Below are positions 10,583 to 21,026 of a DNA stretch of 64,000 bases, one piece after another. Both the position numbers and the translations under genes were made by a program. Every line of letters begins with the position of its first letter. The stretch's first letter is position 1. The DNA is taken from positions 358,472,696-358,536,695 of the forward strand of contig NC_057808.1 in assembly GCF_018294505.1 (NCBI RefSeq), in the 5' to 3' direction. The stretch comes from Triticum aestivum (Eukaryota; Streptophyta; Magnoliopsida; Poales; Poaceae). Under the pieces are notes generated by a model that saw nothing but the letters and a program-made list of their open reading frames with translations, was not told the DNA's origin and did no database searches.

Positions 10583-11700
10583 GATGCTATGGTGATACGA
10601 GCAAGGTTGTCAGAATCGCGATTTTGAATCGGATCGGAGCTCTGATGGTAGAATCGTAAATCGTAGAATCTTAACTACCAGGATCGTAGAAACATAGATT
10701 TTATGAACTAAAATCGTAGAATTAGATGGGTAAGTTTGGATCATAAATTCGTAGAATCGTATAACAGAATCGCGATTCTAACAACCTTGGATACGAGTTT
10801 TTACATTGTTGGAAGTGAGATCCAATGGCTTGGGAGTAGTCTTTGTAATTATGCGCAATTTCCATACTCTCCAAAGTTTTTCTTGCAAATAAAACATTCA
10901 GGCCTCGTGTGTGCCGCTGCATCTTGGATCCAACGGCTCCCCATTGCTCATATTAGGTGCTCCCTGTAGCTTAATTAGCCGCTACGGTGATACGAGCATC
11001 TAGGTCGTATGATCTGTGATAGATGGCACATGCGTAGTACTTGTACTTTCTGCGCAATTCCCAAACTCTCTCAGTCGTATATTGCAAAAACATTCAAACC
11101 TCCTACTGTGGGCCGTTAGATCTCCGTGAACTCGTATCACCATAGAATCTATGGTGCGGGAGCACCTCATATTCACCCGTGCGAGAAAACATCATGTCCT
11201 CTTGACGCTTGGATGCTACGGTGATACGAGCTTCGAGGTCATTTGATCTGAGATCCAATGGCATCTGAGCAGTCTTTGTGCGTGTAAGTAGTGGCCAAAC
11301 TCTTTGGGGGATTTTCTGCAAAAAAACATTCGAACCACCGAGGAGTTGTTGGGTCACAAATCCAACGGCTCCGAAGAGCTTGTATCACCAAAGCATCTAA
11401 GGTGTGGTAGCACATGATATTCTTACATACAGGAGAATACTATGTCCTCCTTCATCTTAGATGCTACGGTGATACGAGCTTCGAGGTCGTTGGATATGGG
11501 ATCCAAGGGCATCTGAGTAGTTTTTGTACAAATTGTGTGCAATTCTCAAACTCATTAAGGTTTCCTGTAAAAATATTAAGACATCACGCGAGCTGCTATA
11601 TCTCAGATCTACAAGCTCCAAGCAACTCGTATCAGCATATAGCATCTAAGGTGTGGGGGCAGATGATATTATCTCGGGGAGGAGGGGGTGCACAACCAAT
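10583..11700. repeat. Tandem array of inverted-repeat (foldback) units
   Basis: The phrase GATGCTACGGTGATACGAG occurs at 10583, about 10978, 11212 and 11460. Its near reverse complement (CTCGTATCACCATAGAATCT and variants) occurs at 11130, 11379 and 11627. Units are about 200-250 bp once a 196-bp insertion in the first is set aside. Each unit could fold on its own, and the interior phrases (GAGATCCAATGGCATCTGAG, CATATTCACCCGTGCGAGAA) also recur. No coding potential is supported. Copy B of the segmental duplication has no such array. Confidence 0.75.
10602..10789. mobile_element. hAT-type MITE with 8-bp target duplication
   Basis: The element starts CAAGGTTGTCAGAATCGCG and ends CGCGATTCTAACAACCTTG, imperfect inverted ends of about 22 bp. 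It is flanked by the perfect 8-bp direct repeat GATACGAG at 10594-10601 and 10790-10797. An 8-bp duplication and CAAGG ends fit the hAT superfamily. It interrupts the first unit of the foldback array exactly inside the GGTGATACGAG landmark. Confidence 0.85.
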
Positions 11701-11919
11701 CGGTGTTTGGGAGCTAGGGTGGGGACAAATATAATCTAAACAATCCTAAACAGAGCTTCACAAATTTATCTAAGGTCGAGGGGTTAACCACCGACAATCT
11801 ACATAGCTCCTCCTAAACACAACATTTGCATGTACTGTAGTACTAGACTTAATATTCATGTTTCAGTTTCCTATTCATTTTAAATATTGAATTGAGGACC
11901 ATGCATGTCTTACATTTTA

Positions 11920-12080
11920 CTCCCTTCGTTCCTAAAATATTAGTCTTTTTAGAGATTTCAAATGGACTGGCACATACGGATGTATATAGATATATTTTAG
12001 AGTGTAGATTCACTCATTTTGCTCCGTATGTTGTCACTTGTTGAAATCTCTAAAAGACTAATATTTAGGAACAAAATGAG
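11920..12080. mobile_element. Stowaway MITE with TA target duplication
   Basis: The ends CTCCCTTCGTTCCTAAAATATTAG and CTAATATTTAGGAACAAAATGAG are inverted repeats, and inner arms AGTCTTTTTAGAGATTTC and GAAATCTCTAAAAGACT also pair. TA dinucleotides flank both sides (11918-11919, 12081-12082). Copy B lacks the element at the matching place (about 16516), which confirms it as an insertion. Confidence 0.85.
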
Positions 12081-12640
12081 TATTTTTGAATTCGTGTCAT
12101 ACATGCATGGTTTGGAAAAATAGATGCACAATACTTATTGGATTGTTGTTGTGTTCGTGTGTGTGTGGGGAGGGGCATATGCTTGATACATACAAAGTTT
12201 TCTCACCACCATATTGTTCATCTTTTGAATTTGAATTTGCAATGAAAAACTTACTAGGGATACCATGAAATGTGAAATCCACGTTGATATCACTATATCA
12301 CAAACTCACTCTAGTTCAAGAACTCGTCGTAAATCAAGTACCACGTCGAGATTACTATTTGCAAGGGAAATACGGGAATTGTAATACACATAGATTCGTT
12401 CGGCAATTTAAAAGATTCCTTTCGTATTCTCGAATGGTACCCAACGGCGTACCAGCCAGACCTTGGCCCGTGTTGATCCTCAAAAAAAAAGGGCTCGTGT
12501 CCTTCTGGTAGCGTGTGTGGTACACACATTAGCCAACCCCAACTAGTCGAGCCTCCGCGTTTCGAGTCGAAATATCTGGCGGCCAGAATTCCAGCTCTAA
12601 GAAATTTCCCTCATGTCCCCGGTCCATAATGACTACCGAT

Positions 12641-13500
12641 GAACAATGGAGGGATGATTTAGTAACTAGACAAGGTTACGTGCCGTGCCGAGCACGGTTC
12701 AATTTCCTCGGTCGCCGCTCCTCAAGGTCACCTTTCAACTCCATTGCCTAGTGCTACTACTACTACACCAGGATGAGCACAGAATTGAGCCCGTTTGTTC
12801 GTGCCTAGTACTACTTGAGTTAATATATCAGGGACCCCTCAAAAAAAGAATTAATATATCAGGCAATGCACTGGTACAGACGGATTATCCTTTTACTCTG
12901 CATATATAACTTGTCTGAAGTCTAACTAAGCAAAATGTTTGACCAAATCCTTTCTTAAGAAATGCAACAGGACAAATGTATCGGTTGAAAATTTATTGCA
13001 TGATGCACGTTATGATCTTGTTTTGAATCCTGGATTTTAAATTTCAGAAAATCCAAAAGTGACCAGAAATTCATGAAACTGGGCATGGTCACGTAATATG
13101 GCACAAATATGCCTTCATAATATTTTTCTTCAATTTGAGACAAGTTGCTTATGACAAGTTGCACAAATGAAGAGCCAAGGTATTTTGGAACAAAGACCCG
13201 TCACGTTAAGGCGAACGCTTTCACTATTGTAACCGTGGGCGTTTACGTGCCGCCACGAGTCCTGCTTATCATCGGCAGGTGCTGTCCGAGCAAGCTTGTG
13301 AGTCAACGGGAGGCGTGCAAGCAGACCGCTGCGCCGGCTGACAAGGAGGCATGCGAGCAGACCGCTGCGCAGGCTCACCGGGAGGTGAGCCCTTTGACCA
13401 GGCTCCGCCGCCCACCTTCGTCCCAACTGCTCCCACTTTCAATGTCGCCGGCGCCGCAGTTTAAAATCAACCCCGCACTACCTGGTATCGCTACAATCTT
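12641..13500. other. Spacer with no recognised gene
   Basis: The stretch between copy A and the next gene candidate holds only short frames. GAGTCAACGGGAGGCGTGCAAGCAGACCGCTGCGC and the following GGAGGCATGCGAGCAGACCGCTGCGC form a short duplicated pair at about 13302-13372. It may be the promoter and leader of the gene at 13562. Confidence 0.35.
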
Positions 13501-13561
13501 CTCTCTTCCTCTCCGATTCTGCTGTCGTCTACCTCCAACCAGCCTGACCTAAACGTACGCC

Positions 13562-14274
13562 ATGCCGCATCACGATGGTCTGCCCTTAGTCTACCAGTTT
13601 CCTGAGGAAGACACCCAGCGGGAGTCTCAAGAACATAAGGCACTTTGGGATGAGCTTGAACTGGCCTTGCGGGAAGACGCCGCGCCTGTCCCCACTCCCG
13701 TTCCGGCTCCCGTCGCCCCGACTGCGCCAGTGCCCATCCCTGTGGCATTGATGGGCTGGGAGCCGCACATTGTCGCCGAGCTTGATGCCACGGGATTCCA
13801 CGAGGTCCCCGCCGACTTTCACGCACCCGTGCACCTGCCAGCGCATGCGCCAGCGCGTGCACTGCTGCGCACGCCCGTGCCGGTGCCCATGCACCTGCCA
13901 GCGCATGCGCATGCGCGTGCACTGACGTGCGCACCCATGCCGGTGCCCGTGCACACGAATGTCTCCGCCGCATCGTTGCCAGCACATGTCCCCGCGCGGG
14001 TGCCATTGCCCCCCTCAGCGGCATGGATGGCCACCGTCGAACGCTTCCTTGCACCAGCACGAGTCGCCTCCTCCCGCAAGTTGACTCGCTCCTAGAGACC
14101 GAAGTCCAGAACATTGTGGCCTTCCTTGAAGCTAGGGCCAACGTCCAGGAGTACGCCAACAATGGCGCAAGACGCCACCGTCGCCGTCGTCGTCGCCGTT
14201 GGTCAGTGGCCCGATGACACACAGATCACGGCAGAGGAGCCCCTTCCACCGCAAAACGCCCCCACATCCGCGTA
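13562..14274 (+). CDS. Hypothetical Ala/Pro-rich protein, probably frameshifted
   Basis: ATG at 13562 opens a frame of 177 codons beginning MPHHDGLPLVYQFPEEDTQRE, ending at TAG 14093. It contains an Ala/Pro/Val-rich segment with a 60-bp tandem duplication (about 13837-13960) encoding repeats of a PVPVPMHLPAHA type. In another frame the sequence continues as DSLLETEVQNIVAFLEARANVQEY, a helical protein-like end, which suggests a frameshift near 14030-14090. The opposite strand is also open for 243 codons, but that frame is Arg/Ala-rich and looks like a shadow of GC-rich codons. I do not recognise the family. Confidence 0.35.
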
Positions 14275-14719
14275 ATCTAAATTTGCCATGAAAAACGTTC
14301 GGATTGCCATGCTTAAAATCCAAACGTTTATCATTTCTGTTTATTTCAGATCGATCGTCGTATGAATGTAAAGTCGGAGTCAGACTGAATGAAATTTATG
14401 GTTTGATCGATTGAATGTTCTGCTAGAGCCGTATCAAATTAAATATAAAACTTCATCAAGCCACATGTATTCCTTCTCATCCAACGACCTAGACTGCTTC
14501 AATGTCTAGCGCTCAACACGTTTAGCGTGCAGTTAATTTCATGCCAAAAATAGTGCTAATCACATAATAACACGCAAATAATATCCTACTTAATATCCGC
14601 ATGCACTTAATATACTTCCAAATTAACGTGCATTGCACGTACACATTGACTAGTACTACTAGTACGTGAAATTGGTGTCGTAACTTGTGAACGCGTCCAT
14701 ATATGGTCAATGATAACAT
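14275..14719. other. Spacer with no recognised gene
   Basis: This AT-rich stretch lies between the hypothetical gene and copy B of the segmental duplication. A short GCCATGAAAAACGTTCGGATTGCCATGC phrase repeats GCCATG, and a TACTAGTACTACTAGTACG palindrome-like run lies at 14650-14666. I see no gene. Confidence 0.4.
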
Positions 14720-17140
14720 CGCCCGCGAGTTCTTCGTGTTTGCGCGTGCGTATAAACGCAAAAGGGGAGGAGAGAGAGAGAGCACACATGGAACCCACTA
14801 GTAAGTGAAGGCGAATAGTACATGCTAATGAGCCGGTCCCACTAATGTACTAAAAATAATATTACATGTTATCCATTAAATAGGCTATGGTAATATAAAA
14901 ACATTATATGAACAAAGGGGGTACAAGAACCATTGTTGTTCTACGTATGTTGCCTATTGACGTGTGGCTTGAAGGCCCTGGTCGCATGTTCGATCCTCGT
15001 CCTTTATTTTTTAATTTGTATATGGGTCCAAATTTGTTTCATGACAGGTGGGCCCCTCGGTGTGTAGTTTGTGGCACTTTAATTTGTGGGTCGAAATTTG
15101 TTCCATTCCAAGTGGACTATCGGTGTGTAGTTTTGTAGCTGATTTGTAATAATCAGAGTTTTTTGCAATAATACCATGGTGCGACGTTGAAGGCGAGAAA
15201 GGACGTGCGAGAGAGCGATGGCCGAGCCAGAGGGAAATCAATTGGGGGAGGTGCGGGGGTTGCAATGGTGTTTGGAGTAGTTGTGGGCCGAATGCTACGA
15301 AAATATAATCTACCACCGGAATAAATTCCTACACAAATTAATCCAAGGTTGGAGTCCCCCTCGCAATGTAAATAGCTCCGACTTTGCGAGGGATGGAGAG
15401 GTAGCTTCAATGTGTGGAAGATACGGCGTGAGAAAGCGAGGTCAATCGAGAGACATACAGATAGAGAGACAAATTGAGTGTGGTCCGGCATTCATTGAAA
15501 AGATATATATATGCTCTGGAGAGATATTTTCCGATTGAGCTTTTGGGAAGGGTGAGGGCTGTAAGATAGAGCTTGAGAGATCATCCAGTCACAGACATGT
15601 AGATATATTTTTTGCGTGGGAGGAAGCAAGGTTAATCGATTACATATATAAAGGGAGAGAGATTGGGCGAGTGTGGGTCGTCGTGCGATCGAAAGAGTGA
15701 TACGGGTTCGAGAGAGTGACCTAGATAGACAATGTGCGTGAGAGAGTATACAATATGAATATGTCGAGTTGGGCTCAAACATGGCGATATATCGTTTGTG
15801 TCCACGAAAGAGAGAGGTCAATCGAGACATACAAAGAGAGACAAAGTGAGAGAAGGAGGGAGAGAGAGAGATTGAGCGAGCGTGGCCCGCCATGAGGTCG
15901 AAAGAGTGGGGGCGGCTTGGATGGGCTGACCTAGATAGAAAATCTGCGTGAGAGAGTATAAAGTGTGCCGATCGAGGCCCAAACAGGGAGATATATCATT
16001 TATGTGTGAAAGAAAACGAGGTTAATCAAGACTCAGATAAAGAGAGCGAGATTGAGCGAGTGTGGCCCGCCGTGCGAAAGAAAGAGTGAGACGGTCTCGA
16101 GGAGTGACCTAGATAGACAACGTGCGTGCGTGCGCACGAGAGGTTGGGGCTAGATAGGCAATGCATGTATCTAGCGAGAGAGGGTGGGAGGGAGAGAGAT
16201 AGAGAGCTCGGCATGGGGTGCAATGGCGGGTGTGTGAGGTAAATACATTTGGTAACAGAGTGGAAAAAGGGGGTTGTATTGTTGAGAGAGTTAGAGATCG
16301 AAATATGGAGAGAGAAAATGAACGTGTGTCGGAAACCGATAGCTTCCTAAGGTGGTTAGGAGAGGAAGATTGACCGATACAGGAAGTATGTAGCGTGTGT
16401 GCCGAGGGGGGGGGGGGCTAAAAACAAAATTTGAATGTAGATAGTACTAGACTTAATATCGATGTTTCAATTCGGTGTACATTGTAAGATTTGAATTGAG
16501 GACCATGCATATGGGTAATTATTTCGAATTCATGCCATACTAGGTTTGGAAAAGTTGACATTGACTCGATTGTTGTGCTATTTTTGTAGGTCATATGTTT
16601 GAATCCATCCAAAAGTTTTCTCACTACCCTGGTGTTCATCATATACATATGAATTTGTATTAAAAAAGTAGCGTGGATACAGTGAAATGCGAAATCCACG
16701 TTAGAATTGGAGATCGCTATGTGACACATGCTCTAATTCAAATAACTAATTATGTGACACACACTCTAATCCACGTTAGCGTGGATACCGTGGATACCAT
16801 TTCGTTTTTTTAAATAACTCCTCATTAATTAACTTATAGTATCTCATTTCGAATGACTAATTATTTGCAAGGAAACACGGGCATGGTAATACATAAAGAT
16901 TCGTTTGCAAATGAAAGAAGATTCGTTTGCATTCTCAAATCTCCTCTCAAATGTAGGCGCACCAGGTAGACCAGGGTCGTGTCGTGGTGGTCGCGTGTGT
17001 CGTGCGGTGGCTTAGCACCCAGCCACCCACCCCCTCCCCCCCAAAAAGGATGACGACAAAATAAGTTCGCGCTTCCATGTTTTGGATTGAAATATCTGGC
17101 GGCCCCAATTCCAGCCCTGCAAAATCTCCCTTCTGCACCG
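14720..17140 (+). repeat. Segmental duplication, copy B
   Basis: This is the partner of 10130-12640 (anchors listed there). It lacks the foldback array and the Stowaway element but contains an expanded GA-rich tandem repeat at 15400-16330. Its right end runs straight into exon 1 of the transposase-derived gene 1, so it may include that gene's promoter. The gene downstream of copy A is different or unrecognisable. Confidence 0.8.
15400..16330. repeat. GA-rich diverged tandem repeat of about 180-210 bp units
   Basis: The phrase GTGACCTAGATAGACAA recurs at about 15715, 15926 (GCTGACCTAGATAGAAAA) and 16104. GAGATTGAGCGAGYGTGGCCCGCC recurs at 15871 and 16050, with a relative at 15661. AATCGAGACATACA-type wording recurs at 15449 and 15819. 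Between them lie GA-rich runs. Copy A has no matching array, so it expanded or inserted after the duplication. Long frames on the minus strand here are Ser/Leu-rich by composition and are not called. Confidence 0.7.
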
Positions 17141-17913
17141 TCCCCTTCCGCGCCCAGATTGCTCAAATCCCCAATTCGCCGCCAACCCAAGCAAAGTTCG
17201 AATCGCCTCTCGTCTCGTCTCTTTCCCCACCTCTGTGTCGGACGACGACGACGAAGACGGTGGTCGCGCTTCACCACCGCACCGGAGCTACCTCATCTAC
17301 GCCCTCGTCCACCGCACCGGGTGGTCCACCGACAACATCGGCCGCCGCATCCGACGTGCCTCACAGGCACCGACTTCCACAACATCAAGTGCGCTTCACC
17401 GACGCTGTCTCCCACCTCACCGGGGCTACTTCACCGAGCACATCGTCGCACCTCCGCCCCCCGAGGCCGTTGGGGCTTCACCAATGGTCTCGTCCACCGC
17501 ATCGCAGCGCTCCACTGCCACACAAGATCTGCATCCGTGCGTGGCCAGCCAACGCCAGTGCATCACCCTCAATGGCTCTGAAGTGACCCGCACTCTAGCT
17601 AGGCGAGCATGCCCAAACGCCGGCCCGAACTAGGTATCCACACATCACTCCCTTGTGCACTGTTCCGACGATGTTTGGATATCCTTTCACTGCTCTCTTA
17701 GCTTACGCGCCTACGAAACTATGACTTTAACTCTTATTTCTTCTGGAGATATCATCTGAAACAAGCAAAACCATTTTTTAGCGAAGCATGACGGCGCTAC
17801 GGGATCTGGTACACATCCTGCATACCCGTATAACCTTGTAAGTATCTGTCCTCTGGTACAACAGCAAGGTCAATTCCTCTTATTTGATCAACCATTCGCC
17901 GTGTCAAAAATGT

Positions 17914-18029
17914 AGAGGGGGATGCAAGGAGCACAAGGCCTGCACATCCAAGCAAGTGGTAACATGGACTTGTACATGGAACATCCCAAGCGCAAGCAGA
18001 GATGCAGTGAGCCTGTACAACGAGCTAAC
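17914..18029 (+). repeat. Exon 2 copy 1 of gene 1 (duplicated exon)
   Basis: CATCCAAGCAAGTGGTAACATGGAC and GAGCCTGTACAACGAGCTAAC match GTATCCAAGCAATTAATGCCATGGAC and GTGCCTGTACAAAGAGCTAGC at 19755-19840. Both copies are preceded by an AG acceptor; copy 1 ends in a good GTAAGT donor, copy 2 in ATAAGT, a lost donor. This copy stays open throughout. Confidence 0.65.
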
Positions 18030-18083
18030 GTAAGTCCCTGCATTTTATTTAATTCGTACTGGCATGCGTGTATGATTTGTGTG

Positions 18084-19427
18084 CAGTGGCGGATCCATGA
18101 ATTCAAGTTACCAGGGGCGAACATTTAACTGAAAAATACGAAGGCACTTGCACTCTAGAAATCAACATAACTTGAGAAATGAGAAGCTACATGCACTTTG
18201 AAAACCAGCTAATGATCCAAAATTCAGATTATAAAACACTAAATGATGCAAGCACCAAAAAACACAAAATGCAACATGGTGTACAAGGACTACTAACATG
18301 GTCTGTACCTGCTTGAATTATTCGTTCTCTGTCTGAAAATATCGAAGTGTAATTGCACCTATAACCAGTGCGCAAACTGCATATCAATATATCTATCCTG
18401 CACAAGTATGCCAATAATTTCAAACAACAGATTAGAAAAGTATTTATGCTACGTTGTCATGATAGGGGACTTTCTGGTAGATGGCCTCGATGTTTCCTCA
18501 AGCCATGAAAATGTATTATAATTTGCTTGTCATCAATGCCTGCAAATCTCTATGTCTCTCTCAACATAGCAGATCATCATTTGACACTAAATCCTTCAAT
18601 GGGAGCTTGCAAAATGCTTGCATTAGATCCCTCATTAGACACTATATGTTCATCACCAGGAGCATGTAAAATGTTTGCATCAAATCCTTCATTAGCAGTC
18701 TGTTCATTAGACACTTCAGGCTCAAGAACAACATGAGCTTGTATGTTTGCACCGGAAACTTGATTAGATACATCAGATTCGGTCAGTTCAGTATTGATTG
18801 GGGGAGTTATAAAATAAGCAGAAAGGTTTCGTTTTCTCATAGATTCCCTACATACAAGCAATTTTACAACACCGTCAGCTTTAACTATTGGCCAGAAATT
18901 GAACAGTTGAATTAGATATAATCAAGGATGTGATGTACCTGCTCGTTGCGCATGCTACTCTTGCAAGCTACGACTATCCGTTTGCGCAAGCTCGATGCCA
19001 TGCCCGTGCTGCCGCCGCTGCCTCCCACGCAGGCTACACCCAGGGTTGGATCTTCATCTTCTTGTCCTTCCGTTCGATTGAAGCCCGGCGACCGCCCTCC
19101 AACGAGGGCGCGAGGAAGTGTTGTGTCGGTCTGTCCAGCGGCGGCTAGGTTAGGAGCGAACCAGACTGGAGGTTGGGATTTTTCCTGCTGTCCATCGATA
19201 TGGGAGGCGCTCGTTTGGGTCCGTGAGCCTGCTATAGGGCCTGCCTTGCACTTACGTTATTGGCCCATCCAAAATGAAACATTTTTATTCATTTTTTACA
19301 TTGCCTGCTTGTGCGTTGGGCCGAACAAAACTAGCCTCGGCCAACCTGGACGACTCAAACTAGGTGCACACTTTCCAGACACCCGAGGCGGACGCCCATA
19401 CCAGCCCCTATGGTGGCGTCGCCCCTT
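18084..19427 (-). mobile_element. hAT-like insertion in an intron of gene 1
   Basis: The left end is CAGTGGCGGATCC, typical of hAT elements of this kind. The 8 bp just before it, TTTGTGTG (18076-18083), recur at 19428-19435, directly after a degenerate right end (GTCGCCCCTT compared with the expected CCGCCACTG). Inside, on the minus strand, a short frame (18577-18840) looks like the N-terminal end of a hAT transposase. GC-rich sequence at 18950-19260 has no recognisable product. The right end is too altered to be certain. Confidence 0.5.
18577..18840 (-). pseudogene. Possible N-terminal fragment of a hAT transposase
   Basis: ATG at 18840 opens 87 codons beginning MRKRNLSAYFITPPINTE, a basic start followed by a hydrophobic motif as in ZMYM1/DUF4371-type hAT proteins, and then an acidic repeat-like segment with SNEGSNASILQAP and ANEGFDANILHAP. 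It stops at 18577, far short of a full transposase. Assignment rests on the general look of the N-terminus and on its position inside a hAT-like element. Confidence 0.35.
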
Positions 19428-20447
19428 TTTGTGTGTATGATTGGGGTAGTGAAAAATATTCCAGTGGCGCTTTTGATTTACCCACAGAATGGTTGAATTG
19501 CTTGTTTCTATGAACTGAGTTCGCCAATAATGTGAAGGATGCCAGTCTTTTCATCCTATTGTAGATTTCTTAGATCTCAATATGCCAAATGTAATCGCAT
19601 GAAATATACAGTAAAAGCCAGTGTGATGTGTGTGGCTACAACTAGTCCGACTACACGTCCTCATATAACATATCAAGGACGCACCATCTTAACAGATTAA
19701 CCATTCGACTTACCAATGCAGTGTGGGAAGAAAGAAGTATTGGGACTGCGTATCCAAGCAATTAATGCCATGGACTCCTTCATAGAACCTTGTAAGCGAA
19801 AAAGAAGTTGAAGTGTGCCTGTACAAAGAGCTAGCATAAGTTCAGTTATCTGCTTCTCGGAATTTTAGTTAGCCACTTATTGCAAAATTGTTCAATTACA
19901 TTGCTTGGCTTAATTTAGTTTGCTACTGATTACATAATGCCATAGCCTGTTAATCCTATTATAGACTGCGCCTATCTATGTGTTTCATACTTACTTTTAA
20001 GAATTACCTGTTTGCCTGAACTTAAATAGCTACTTAAGCACGTAGATAGCTGGTCATATGTACTTCTAGGGTGCAACAGAATTCACGTGTACTTTACGTT
20101 CTGATACCCTGTTTGTTTAAATGGTTTGCTATTATCACTTGTAGCACTAGTAATGTTTGCATGTTCATAGATAGACAACTGTCAGGTTTATATGAGGGAC
20201 ACCGTCTTTTTAACTTATATATGTGTTGGAATCATTTTGCTTACATCAAAGAAATTTACAGATGTCTGTGTTGCTGGTAAACGGTACCGACTTGTTACTT
20301 TAATACGTTGCCAATAACTTGATAGTTTTACGAGTTCATGTGTAATTAAATACGTTGCCAAAACCGGTTAGTTTTACTGGTTTGATGTTAGTTTCTTATG
20401 GCTCTTGCAAAACTTTATTTATTGATTGCTAACATTCAAGTTTGCAT

Positions 20448-21026
20448 GATCCAACTGAAACTCCGTTGGCACAACAGGTATGTTTTCAGAAACTTCCTTG
20501 TTTACCTGGTTTGCTGCTGTAACTTGTTGCTGTAATCATCTTTCCAACTTCAAGTTTTCAGGATCGAATTGGAAGTCCAATTGCACAGCAGGTACATTTT
20601 CAAAAATATATTTGTGTAACAGGTTTGCTGATGTAACTTGTTGCTCTAATCAAGTTACTGACTACTCAACTTTTCAGGATCCAAGAGAAACTCCAATGCC
20701 ACAACAGGTTCCTTTTGCAAAACTTGTTTGTTTAATTGCTTTGCTGCTGCAACCGGTTGCTCTAATCACGTTACTGGCTACTCAACTTTTTAGGATCCAA
20801 GAGAAACTCCAATGCCACAACAGGTACCTTTTGCAAAACTTGTTTGTTTAACTGCTTTGCTGCTGCAACAACCGGTTACAATGATGTTAATAACTACTTT
20901 TCAGCATCCAATTGAAACTCTTTAATTCCTTGCTTGTTTAACTGGTTTGCTGTTATAACTCCCAGTTGAGATGTTTTGCTAACTTCAACTTTTCGGAATC
21001 CAATCGGAACTTTAATGGCAAAACAG
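20448..21026 (+). repeat. Array of 30-nt exon-like blocks (microexon array)
   Basis: Six units of about 111-116 bp each contain a 30-nt block: 20448-20477, 20562-20591, 20678-20707, 20794-20823, a broken one from 20905, and 20997-21026. Four are followed by GT (GTATG, GTACA, GTTCC, GTACC). Units 2-4 are preceded by TTTTCAG or TTTTTAG; unit 5 has TTTTCAG, while units 1 and 6 have damaged acceptors. In one frame the blocks read DPTETPLAQQ, DRIGSPIAQQ, DPRETPMPQQ twice, HPIETL-stop and NPIGTLMAKQ. Each block is a multiple of three, so any could be included or skipped without changing frame. Intron-like parts also repeat (AACTTGTTTGTTTAACTGCTTTGCTGCTG). The last block runs into the terminal exon. 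Confidence 0.8.

Larger units (their letters stand above)
10130..12640 (+). repeat. Segmental duplication, copy A
   Basis: Anchors in order match copy B at 14720-17140. Examples are TCTTCGTGTGTGCCCGTGCGT with TCTTCGTGTTTGCGCGTGCGT, GTACTAGACTTAATATTCATGTTTCA with GTACTAGACTTAATATCGATGTTTCA, TTGAATTGAGGACCATGCAT in both, TTTGCAAGGGAAATACGGG with TTTGCAAGGAAACACGGG, and AAATATCTGGCGGCCAGAATTCCAGC with AAATATCTGGCGGCCCCAATTCCAGC. The copies are about 4.6 kb apart and clearly diverged, so the duplication is old. Copy A carries the foldback array and a Stowaway MITE that copy B lacks. Confidence 0.8.

Noticed and set aside
13491..14222. Minus-strand frame of 243 codons
   Set aside because: Arg/Ala/His-rich shadow opposite a more protein-like plus frame.
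15153..16223. Ser/Leu-rich frames on the minus strand
   Set aside because: They follow from the GAGAGA composition of the array (CTCTCT gives Leu/Ser) and are not protein-like.
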